From CAYRJD01 sp964424585 (GTDB lineage: Bacteria > Actinomycetota > Acidimicrobiia > Acidimicrobiales > Poriferisodalaceae), in the NCBI GenBank assembly GCA_964424585.1, contig CAYRJD010000082.1, positions 1 to 20,224 of the forward strand: a stretch of 20,224 bases of DNA, in the 5' to 3' direction. The notes under the pieces were generated by a model. The model worked only from the letters and a program-made list of their open reading frames with translations, was not told where the DNA came from and did no database searches. Below, one piece after another: positions 5,801-12,608 of this stretch (positions are counted from its first letter, which is position 1; each line of letters opens with the position of its first letter). Position numbers and translations under genes: made by a program.

Positions 5801-6509
5801 GAGACTCGTGTCCCCAGTATTCCCAGCCGGTGGGGGCGGTGCCGCGGGCGAAGAGTTCGATTTTGGGGAGGCCGGGGAACATGGCGTCGATGCGGTGGCG
5901 AACTTCGGCTGGCTTGGTGGAATGGGTGGTGCGGGGGGCTTGGACGAGCTGGCGGACGTTGCGGGCGCCGCGTGGGGTGGGGATTTTGCCGCGCTTGAAC
6001 ACGAGGCACAACTCGCATTGGCTCATCGTGTAGTAGCCCGGGTTGACGCGCTGCTTGTCCCAGACGAACGCGACTGTCGCCCAAGCGAAACCCCATGCCT
6101 TGCCCAGATCGATGGCTTGGTCGAGATGCGGGTTGGTCGCCCACATGAACAGCAAGCAGTCGCTAGCGGCGATGTCGCCGACCGGCAGCGCCTTGAGGTC
6201 GTCCAGCGTGACGGTCGAGTAGTGCCGCAGCGCGCCACCGGTGTCTCGGCTGCCCGCGCCGGCGTGCTGGAGTTGACCCTTGTAGTCCCACGGCGGATCG
6301 GCGTAGATGACCGAGTATTGCTGGGTCGGTAGCGGCGGAAAGAGTTGATCGCTGTTGCCGCGAGGCGGGGCAACGGGCTCATGCGTCCAGCGCTCGTCAG
6401 CGTCAATGACCGCAAGCGTCTCGTGCGGCAAGTCGAGCAGCAGTGTCTCGCTCATCGGCGCTCGTGGCGGCCTGCTCGGATCGGCCTGTGGGTCGGCGAA
6501 CGGCGGCAC
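5790..6509 (-). CDS. MT-A70-type DNA adenine N6-methyltransferase (MunI-system partner)
   Basis: This 239-residue protein (from GTG 6509) is an MT-A70-family S-adenosylmethionine-dependent adenine methyltransferase. The catalytic motif DPPW is at 71-74 in YSVIYADPPWDYKG. Further family marks are LLFMWATNPHLDQAI, the GYYTMSQCELCLVFKRG stretch, and the C-terminal STKPAEVR followed by KIELFARG and GWEYWGHE, the family's SAM-binding ending. M.MunI is known to belong to the MT-A70 lineage, so with the overlapping MunI-like nuclease this should be the protective enzyme that methylates an adenine in CAATTG. The GTG at 6509 gives a 13-base gap from the upstream phosphatase gene. The ATG at 6455 (MSETLLLDLPHE) is an alternative start that loses only a Pro-rich N-terminus. 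Unlike the nuclease, its base composition looks like the host's. Confidence 0.9.
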   Translation of the reverse strand: MPPFADPQADPSRPPRAPMSETLLLDLPHETLAVIDADERWTHEPVAPPRGNSDQLFPPLPTQQYSVIYADPPWDYKGQLQHAGAGSRDTGGALRHYSTVTLDDLKALPVGDIAASDCLLFMWATNPHLDQAIDLGKAWGFAWATVAFVWDKQRVNPGYYTMSQCELCLVFKRGKIPTPRGARNVRQLVQAPRTTHSTKPAEVRHRIDAMFPGLPKIELFARGTAPTGWEYWGHESHGA

Positions 6510-6522
6510 ATACGGATGTGGC

Positions 6523-7500
6523 TCAATGATGCTCCTGTGTGTCGGTGGCGGTGCGCTGGGCTACCACGGGAAAGGTAGCGCGGATGTGGGACATCAGGGT
6601 GGATGTTCGGGCGGCCATGGGGCCGAGGCGGCGGGTTGGGTCGGTGTGGGCTAGGGGTTCGTCGGCGAGTTCCGCGACGGAGGCACCGGTTTCTTGGCAG
6701 ATGAGGGCTCCGGCGGCGTAGTCCCACACACGGAGCTGGCGGGTCGGGTCGACGAACACGTCGGCTCGACCTTCGGCGACGCCGCAGAGATCTAACGCCG
6801 CAGAGCCGAGCGTGCGAGATTGCGCGCAGGGAACACCCGGCGGCAGGGCGCCGTTGCTGGCGACGAGCGCGCTGGCGAGGTCGGCGGGCGGCGACGGGAG
6901 CGCGCCCGCAGCGTCGAGCCGCACGCCGTCTCGCCAGGCGCCGCCGCCGCGCACCGATGTGTAGGCGGTGTCGTCGACGAGGTTGAGCACGAGGCCGACA
7001 GCGAAGCCCAACTCGTCGAGCACGCAGATGCTCGTGCAGTAGTAAGGGATGCGTCGCGAGGCGTTGGTGGAGCCGTCGACCGGGTCGAGGATGACGACAG
7101 GCTCGGTAATGGCGAGGTCGGGGGCAGGGGGTTCGGCGGCGGGCGTGGGATGAGACGCGGCAGACAACGTGGGGCCGGGCGGGAGATGCGAGGCGGAGGT
7201 CGCGGTGACGGGGGGAGCCAGGCGGGTCAGGCCGGACTCTTCGCTCAGCACGGCAAAGTCGGAAGCAAGAGGCACGGCACAGTCGCCCGCAAGAGGCACG
7301 GGGGCGGAGCGAGGCACGGCGGCGGCATCGCGAAGCACGGCGAGCGCGGCGGCATCTGCGACGACGTCCAACCGGTACTGGCTCGGGCGATCGGTCGTCG
7401 CCGACCAGTCGTCGAACTCCGCCAGCGCGCCCCGCACGGCATCGGCGCAAGCCCGCAACAAGCCCAACCAACGCTGCGCATCTGGCGTCACGTCAAGCAC
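6523..7500 (-). CDS. Inositol-monophosphatase-family phosphatase with an insertion
   Basis: This 325-residue protein has the metal-binding motifs of the family that hydrolyses inositol monophosphate, fructose-1,6-bisphosphate, histidinol phosphate or PAP: LSEESG at about 85-90, VVILDPVDGSTN at about 135-146, and WDYAAG at about 259-264. Between the first two, where family members have a short link, there are about 43 Pro/Ala/Ser/Thr-rich residues (91-133), probably disordered. The usual DPxDGTxNF is DPVDGSTNAS here. The N-terminal 60 residues form the normal helical part. The start is GTG 7500. The substrate cannot be told from sequence. The gene lies just upstream of the methyltransferase on the same strand (13 bases), and it is divergent from the hypothetical gene at 7614. 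Confidence 0.88.
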   Translation of the reverse strand: MLDVTPDAQRWLGLLRACADAVRGALAEFDDWSATTDRPSQYRLDVVADAAALAVLRDAAAVPRSAPVPLAGDCAVPLASDFAVLSEESGLTRLAPPVTATSASHLPPGPTLSAASHPTPAAEPPAPDLAITEPVVILDPVDGSTNASRRIPYYCTSICVLDELGFAVGLVLNLVDDTAYTSVRGGGAWRDGVRLDAAGALPSPPADLASALVASNGALPPGVPCAQSRTLGSAALDLCGVAEGRADVFVDPTRQLRVWDYAAGALICQETGASVAELADEPLAHTDPTRRLGPMAARTSTLMSHIRATFPVVAQRTATDTQEHH

Positions 7501-7613
7501 CGACCACCCACGCTACGACAGAAGATGAGAACGTGCGACCCGCTCGCTCAATACGATGAGCGACCCGCCCACCGAACTCCTACCGACTACTGCGAGCAGA
7601 CAGCGAGAACCCA

Positions 7614-8189
7614 ATGAGCTACCTCGACCTCCAGGCGCTCGTCGCCGACGTCAAGCAACACCTCCACGAGCACGGCTTCCACGTGCACGGCGACCGCCAC
7701 TACATCGAGACCTACTCGCTGCTGCAGACCTGGGAGATCGACATCCACCCAGACGAAGCCTGCGGCGGCCCGCTCGACGTCGTGATGAACATCACCGCCA
7801 ACCCCCGCTCGGTGCTCGCGCTCGAAGACCTCCTCACCACCCTCCCGCCCGACCAGCCGCCACCCGACGAATACTGGGCACCCGTCGAAATCACCTTCCA
7901 CCTGCCCTCGCTCGACGCGCCGCCCGACATGCTGCTGCTCGCCACCGAACTCGCTCCGATGGGCGGCACCGAGCTGCCGCTCGCGGTGTCCGCGCTCGAC
8001 TCGGTGCCCACCGCCACAGACGAGCCTGAGCGCTTCCTGTTAGTGAAAGCCCAAGCCGAGCTGTCGCTCAAGTCGCTCATCACCGGCGAGCTCGAGATGT
8101 GCGAGATGTTTGAGAAGCTGCACCACGTCGCCATCTACCTGCTCGAACGAGCCGAAAACGAGTGGCTCGTCGACCAAGACCGCCGGTAA
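7614..8189 (+). CDS. Conserved-looking hypothetical protein
   Basis: This 191-residue soluble, acidic protein starts MSYLDLQALVADVKQHLHEH. It is rich in aromatic and charged residues with regular helix and strand patterns, and contains TWEIDIHPDEACGG (about 39-52), a proline-rich turn PPDQPPPDEYW (about 78-88) and a helical C-terminus MCEMFEKLHHVAIYLLERAE (about 160-182). It has no signal peptide, membrane segment or Cys cluster. The composition is typical of the host, and the frame is clearly coding. The ATG at 7614 has only a weak purine-rich site upstream. A TACGAT at 7552-7557 could be a -10 element. It converges with the ABC operon, with only 10 bases between the stops. I do not recognise a family. 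Confidence 0.75.
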   Translation: MSYLDLQALVADVKQHLHEHGFHVHGDRHYIETYSLLQTWEIDIHPDEACGGPLDVVMNITANPRSVLALEDLLTTLPPDQPPPDEYWAPVEITFHLPSLDAPPDMLLLATELAPMGGTELPLAVSALDSVPTATDEPERFLLVKAQAELSLKSLITGELEMCEMFEKLHHVAIYLLERAENEWLVDQDRR

Positions 8190-8199
8190 CCCAGAGCGC

Positions 8200-9228
8200 C
8201 TAGCGCGCGGCGCCCGCCCGCACCGCAACCGGCCGCTCGATCGGGAAAAAGCAACGAAACAGGTGCCCCGGCGCCGCCTCGGCCAGCTCGGGCTCTTCGT
8301 CGTGGCAGCGCTGCTGCGCGTAGCGACACCGAGGCGCGAACCGGCAGCCCTTCGGCGGGTCAACGAGGTTCGGCGGCCGACCGCCGACCGCCTCGTAACG
8401 AGTGCCGCTTGGATGGTCGACCCGCGGCACCGACGCGAGCAACGCCTCCGTATACGGCATCACGTGACCGCCCAGCAGCGTCGCGGTGGGCGCACGCTCG
8501 ACGATGCGCCCCGCGTACATCACGACCACTTCGTCCGCGCGCTCGGCGACCACCGACAGGTCGTGCGTGATCAAGACGAGCGCCATGTTGCGTTCACGTT
8601 GCGCTGCGCTGAGCAGGTCGAGCACCTGCCGCTGCACCGTGACGTCGAGCGCGGTGGTCGGCTCATCGGCGATCAGCAGCTGCGGGTCGCACGCCAGCGC
8701 AATCGCGATGACCACGCGCTGACGCATGCCGCCCGACAGCTGGTGCGGGTACTCGCGCAGCCGTCGCGCCGGGTCGTCGATGCCGACCGACGCCAGCAGC
8801 CGCTCAGCAGCTTCGCTCGCCCGCCGACGCGACACGCCGAGCTGCCGACGCATCCCCTCGGTGACCTGCGCCTCGACCGACATCACCGGGTTGAGCGCGC
8901 CCAGCGGGTCTTGGAAGATCATCGCCATCTTCGGCCCCCACAGCCGACGCAGCTGCCTGCGCTCAAGCGTCATCACGTCGACCCCGTCAACCCAGACCTC
9001 GCCGGAACTCGCCACGCCGCTGCGAGGCAGCAGCCGCATGATCGAGCGCGCCGTGACCGACTTGCCGCTGCCCGACTCCCCCACCACGCCGAGCGTCTCG
9101 CCGCGCCGAACGGTGACATCAATGCCGTCGGACGCGACCAGCGGGCCAGCGGGCGTGTCGAACGCGGTGCGCAAGCCGCGCACGTCGAGCACGACGGGCT
9201 GCTGCGCGCTCACATCGGCCCAACTCAT
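8200..9228 (-). CDS. Oligopeptide/dipeptide ABC transporter ATP-binding protein, D type
   Basis: This 342-residue ATPase of the OppD/DppD group powers import by the membrane proteins encoded upstream. Walker A GESGSGKS is at 50-57, the Q-loop in MIFQDPLGALNP near 103-114, the signature LSGGMRQ near 164-170, Walker B LLIADEP near 184-190, and the switch His in LITHDLS near 222. The phrase ADEPTTALDVT and SGGM mark the D type. The C-terminus carries the oligopeptide-transporter extension with its cysteine cluster (GCRFAPRCRYAQQRC, about 295-309), which in related proteins holds an iron-sulfur cluster. The ATG at 9228 was chosen because the longer frame to 9375 overlaps the upstream ATPase gene and is Arg-rich. 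The gene is last in the operon, 10 bases after its partner, and of normal length. Confidence 0.95.
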   Translation of the reverse strand: MSWADVSAQQPVVLDVRGLRTAFDTPAGPLVASDGIDVTVRRGETLGVVGESGSGKSVTARSIMRLLPRSGVASSGEVWVDGVDVMTLERRQLRRLWGPKMAMIFQDPLGALNPVMSVEAQVTEGMRRQLGVSRRRASEAAERLLASVGIDDPARRLREYPHQLSGGMRQRVVIAIALACDPQLLIADEPTTALDVTVQRQVLDLLSAAQRERNMALVLITHDLSVVAERADEVVVMYAGRIVERAPTATLLGGHVMPYTEALLASVPRVDHPSGTRYEAVGGRPPNLVDPPKGCRFAPRCRYAQQRCHDEEPELAEAAPGHLFRCFFPIERPVAVRAGAAR

Positions 9229-9238
9229 GACGAACAGC

Positions 9239-10597
9239 TCACAACGGATAGTGGCACGCCGCGAAGTGCCCGGGCGCCAGCTCGCGAACTTGAGGCACCT
9301 CGCTCGCGCACACCTCGCTCGCGTGCGCGCAGCGATGACGGAAGCGACAGCCCTCGTCGGCTTGTCGGTCGGCATCTTCGTCGACGAGCTCGCCGACGCC
9401 CGCCGAGCCGACCTCTTCGACGGACGCGCCGCCGCGCCGAGGCACCTCCGGGTTGGGCACCGAGTCGAGCAGCAGCCGGGTGTACGGATGACGCGGCGAC
9501 ACGAACACCGCGTCGGGCTCGCCGACCTCGCACAGCCGCCCCCGGTACATCACCGCCACCTGGTCGCTCACGCTCTTCACCACCGCGAGATCGTGCGCGA
9601 TGAACACGATGGCGAGCCCCAGCTGGGTGCCCATGTCGGCTAGCAAGTTGAGTATCTGCGCCTGAATGGAAACGTCGAGCGACGACACCGGCTCGTCGCA
9701 GATCAACAGCTTCGGGCTGGTGATGAGCGCACGAGCGATGCAGACCCGCTGCGCCTGCCCGCCCGACAGCTCGCGCGGCAGCCGGTCGAGCACGACGTCC
9801 GGGTTGAGCCCGACCATCTCGATCACCTCGCGCACCTCGGGCTCGACCTGCTCGGCGAACGCGGGCGCGCTCCCCCGCCGCAGCCGTGCCACGCGACGCG
9901 CCACCAACGAGCCGAGGATCGTCGCGCCGAGCACCAGCCAGACCAACCACACCGCCGCGACGGCCGCGACCGCCGCCAGCAGCGCGACGCCGACCGGCAC
10001 GCCCGCGAACGCGGCGGGGGTCTGCAGCCACAGCAGCCAGCCCTGCGCTGCCCTGCCTTCGGCCGCTTCGCCCACCACCCACAGCGCCAGGCACGCCAGC
10101 CCGGCGACCGCCAGCCAGCCGATGGGTCGTGCCAGCACGTCGACCGCCGCCTTCGCGAACACCACGTAGCGGTCGAACCAGCGGCGCACCGGCGTCGACG
10201 CGCGCTGGTTGTCGGCGCGCACAACCAGCGGCTCAGCGACGATCTCGCGCACCGTGCGTCGCGGGTTGAGCGCCGAGATGGGGTCTTGGTGCACCATCTG
10301 CAGCTGCGGGCGCACCTCACGCATCGCGGCGGCGTCGAGCTGGGTGAGGTCGGTGCCGCCGAAGCTGACCGAGCCGGCGGTCGGGCGCGGCAGCCCCAAG
10401 ATCGCCCGGGCGGTGGTCGTCTTGCCGCAACCAGACTCGCCGACGATGCCGAGCGTCTCGCCCGCGGCCACGTCGAACGACAGCCCGGCCACCGCGCTGA
10501 CGGGCTCGCCCGCGCCGCTCGCGAACGTGACGTCGAGGTCGCGCACCTCAAGCAGCGCGCCCTCGCCGCGCAGGTGCGCGGTGCCGCTACCCGCCAC
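9239..10597 (-). CDS. Oligopeptide/dipeptide ABC ATPase, F type, with a membrane-hairpin insertion
   Basis: This 452-residue ATPase of the OppF/DppF group is about 120 residues longer than usual. Walker A GESGCGKT is at 53-60, the Q-loop at Gln104 in MVHQDPISALNPRRT, the signature LSGGQAQRV at 277-285, Walker B LLICDEP at 297-303, and the switch His at 335. The C-terminal oligopeptide-transporter extension has cysteines at about 417-430. Between EPLVVRADNQ (ending near 131) and VREVIEMVGLNP (from about 255), where about 20 residues are normal, lies an insertion with two hydrophobic stretches (about 159-176 and 200-232) flanked by Arg-rich ends (RASTPVRRWFDR and ARRVARLRR). That is the pattern of a membrane hairpin with both ends in the cytoplasm. 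All ATP-binding motifs are intact. The GTG at 10597 has a CGGAG about 8 bases upstream. The gene comes before the D-type ATPase, the reverse of the common order. Confidence 0.93.
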   Translation of the reverse strand: MAGSGTAHLRGEGALLEVRDLDVTFASGAGEPVSAVAGLSFDVAAGETLGIVGESGCGKTTTARAILGLPRPTAGSVSFGGTDLTQLDAAAMREVRPQLQMVHQDPISALNPRRTVREIVAEPLVVRADNQRASTPVRRWFDRYVVFAKAAVDVLARPIGWLAVAGLACLALWVVGEAAEGRAAQGWLLWLQTPAAFAGVPVGVALLAAVAAVAAVWLVWLVLGATILGSLVARRVARLRRGSAPAFAEQVEPEVREVIEMVGLNPDVVLDRLPRELSGGQAQRVCIARALITSPKLLICDEPVSSLDVSIQAQILNLLADMGTQLGLAIVFIAHDLAVVKSVSDQVAVMYRGRLCEVGEPDAVFVSPRHPYTRLLLDSVPNPEVPRRGGASVEEVGSAGVGELVDEDADRQADEGCRFRHRCAHASEVCASEVPQVRELAPGHFAACHYPL

Positions 10598-10615
10598 CGT
10601 CGGCTCCGCTCGCCC

Positions 10616-11449
10616 TCACAGCAAGCCCTCGCGCGGGTCGTAGCGCTGACTGAGCTTGTCGCCAGCGAAGTTGAGCGCCAGCACGGTCGCAAACATGAAC
10701 GCCGCGGGAATGAGCGACACGTGAGGCGCGACGCCGAGGTTGGTGCGACCCTTGTTGATCATGTCGCCCCACGTCGGCGTGGGCGGCGGCACGCTCAGCC
10801 CGAGAAACGCCACCGACCCTTCCACGACGATGAGCATCGCCATCACGATCAGCCCGTAGCTCACCAGCGACGGCGCGACGTTGGGCAGCACCTCTCGCGT
10901 CAAGATGCGGCCGTCAGACGCGCCGATGGTGCGAGCCGCCAGCACGAAGTCGCGCCCAGCCCACACCAGCGTCGCCGCCCGCGTCACCCGAGCGATGGGC
11001 GCGATCGACAGCAGCACAAACGTGAAGATCAAGATCGTCACTCGCCGCTGCGCTTCGGCGTCGAGAAACAGCACCAGCGCCAGAAACAAGATGATCGGAG
11101 GAATGAGCAGCGTGACGTTGAGCATCGCGGTCATCACGCGGTCGACACGGCCGCTGAAGTACGCGCCGCTCATGCCGAGCGCACCGCCGATGGCCAAAGC
11201 AGCCGCGGTGCTGATGGTTGACAGCACCAGACTGGTTCGCGCGCCGAAGATGACGCGCGAGAGCACGTCACGGCCGATGCCGTCGTTGCCGAGCAGGTGC
11301 GATGCGGAGGGCGGCTCGTTCGACATGCCGCGAAACGTCTCCGCCGGGTCTGCGAGCGGCAGCACGTCGGCAAACACCGCGGCGGCGGTGAGCACGCCGA
11401 GAAAGCCGACCGCCACCCAAAAGCCGACGCCGAGCCGCGGCCTGCTCAC
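10616..11449 (-). CDS. Oligopeptide/dipeptide ABC transporter permease, C type
   Basis: This 277-residue inner-membrane permease of the DppC/OppC family forms half of the import channel. A first membrane helix (WVAVGFLGVLTAAAVFADVLP, about 11-31) is followed by the family's exposed segment with HLLGNDGIGRDVLSRVIFGARTS (about 51-73), then four or five further helices. The EAA-type loop that docks on the ATPases reads AARTIGASDGRILTREVLPN at about 171-190. The C-terminus PTWGDMINKGR and RYDPREGL is typical. The GTG at 11449 overlaps the TGA of permease B as GTGA, so the two are coupled. Length and motifs are normal. Confidence 0.95.
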   Translation of the reverse strand: MSRPRLGVGFWVAVGFLGVLTAAAVFADVLPLADPAETFRGMSNEPPSASHLLGNDGIGRDVLSRVIFGARTSLVLSTISTAAALAIGGALGMSGAYFSGRVDRVMTAMLNVTLLIPPIILFLALVLFLDAEAQRRVTILIFTFVLLSIAPIARVTRAATLVWAGRDFVLAARTIGASDGRILTREVLPNVAPSLVSYGLIVMAMLIVVEGSVAFLGLSVPPPTPTWGDMINKGRTNLGVAPHVSLIPAAFMFATVLALNFAGDKLSQRYDPREGLL

Positions 11450-12582
11450 GTGCGACCCGCCACTTCAGAGCTACGCAGGCGCGGGTCGATAGCCACGTAC
11501 GCGAAGTCGAGCATCGTCAAGATCACGATGAACAACGTCGACACCACCAGCGCGCCGCCTTGCACCGCGAGGAAGTCACGCGTCGACGCGCCCGCGAAGA
11601 TGTAGCTACCGACGCCGGGAATGGCGAACAGAAACTCGATCACCAGCGAGCCGCCGATGAGCGCGCCCATCGCCAAGCCCAGCACCGTCAGCGGCGTGAA
11701 CGTGGACGGCCGAAACGCGTGCCCCCACAGCACCCGGTTGACCGACAGCCCCTTGCTGCGGGCCAGGTCAATGAAGGGCAGCCGCAGCGTGCCGATGGCC
11801 TCCGCGCGCAAAAGACGCATGACGATCGCGGCGAGCCCGACCGCGAGCGACAGCGACGGCAGCGCCATGTGCTTGGCGTGCAGCCACCAGCTCTCACCGA
11901 TGGGCACGTAACGCGCCGCGGGAAGCCAGTGCCCGCCGACGGTGACGCCGAACACGGTGATGCCGCCGACCGCGAGCAGCAGCACCAGCAGCACCGCGAC
12001 GACGAAGTTCGGCATCGCCAGCGCGCCCAGCATCGCGTAGCTGGCGGCGCGGTCGACGGCCGAGTTGGCCCGATAGGCGGCGTACATGCCGAGCGGCACA
12101 GCTATCGCGAGTGCCAGCACAACCGAGTAGCTCAGCAGCTGCAGCGTCGGCGTGATGGTGCGCGACATGCCATCCGCGACGTCTTCGCGCAGCAGCACCG
12201 AGTGTCCGAGGTCGCCCACGACCGCGTCGCCGAGCCAGGCGAGGTAACGCTCGAACAGCGGCAGGTCGAGGCCCAGCTCGGCGCGCAGCTCGGCGACCGC
12301 TTCGGGCGTCGCGCCGATGCCGAGAATGACGACCGCTGGGTCACCCGGCAAGCTCGCCTGCAGCGCGAACACCACGAACGACACCACCAGCAGCACCGGC
12401 ACCGTCGCGGCGAGCCGGCGCAACGTGAGCCGCAAGCTGACGACCGCGGAAGCTACGGTACCGACCGCGACGAGCGCGCCGAGCGTCCAGCTGACCGGCG
12501 GCCGCGCCAGCCACGCCCACGTCACGACCGCGACGCAGGCGGCGAGCGTGAGCTTGCCGGTGTTGCGCCTGAGCCCGGTCAA
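11446..12582 (-). CDS. Oligopeptide/dipeptide ABC transporter permease, B type, extended N-terminus
   Basis: This 378-residue permease of the DppB/OppB family is the other half of the channel. The usual start of the family is seen at about 52-80 (LTLRRLAATVPVLLVVSFVV), followed by SLPGDPA, the GLDLPLFERYLAWL segment, DLGHSVLL, several helices, and the EAA-type loop DLARSKGLSVNRVLWGHAFR (about 272-291). The C-terminus with VLTMLDFAYVAIDPRLR-like sequence is typical. About 50 extra N-terminal residues hold two more hydrophobic helices (about 11-26 and 33-50). The start is TTG 12582, with GAGGG upstream and 26 bases after the stop of the binding-protein gene. A start further in would leave a gap of about 170 bases. 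The extension looks coding and is discussed as a finding. Confidence 0.93.
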   Translation of the reverse strand: MTGLRRNTGKLTLAACVAVVTWAWLARPPVSWTLGALVAVGTVASAVVSLRLTLRRLAATVPVLLVVSFVVFALQASLPGDPAVVILGIGATPEAVAELRAELGLDLPLFERYLAWLGDAVVGDLGHSVLLREDVADGMSRTITPTLQLLSYSVVLALAIAVPLGMYAAYRANSAVDRAASYAMLGALAMPNFVVAVLLVLLLAVGGITVFGVTVGGHWLPAARYVPIGESWWLHAKHMALPSLSLAVGLAAIVMRLLRAEAIGTLRLPFIDLARSKGLSVNRVLWGHAFRPSTFTPLTVLGLAMGALIGGSLVIEFLFAIPGVGSYIFAGASTRDFLAVQGGALVVSTLFIVILTMLDFAYVAIDPRLRSSEVAGRT

Positions 12583-12608
12583 CGAAGCCCTCGACTAGCC
12601 CAGGCGGG

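Noticed and set aside
6452..7471. Long minus-strand Arg-rich frame opposite the phosphatase reading frame
   Set aside because: It is the out-of-frame shadow of the phosphatase and methyltransferase genes in GC-rich DNA; almost all residues are Arg, Pro, Ala or Ser.
8110..9603. Long plus-strand frame across the D-type ATPase gene
   Set aside because: It lies antisense to a clear ABC ATPase and is dominated by Arg, His, Ala and Asp, as expected for the complement of GC-rich codons.
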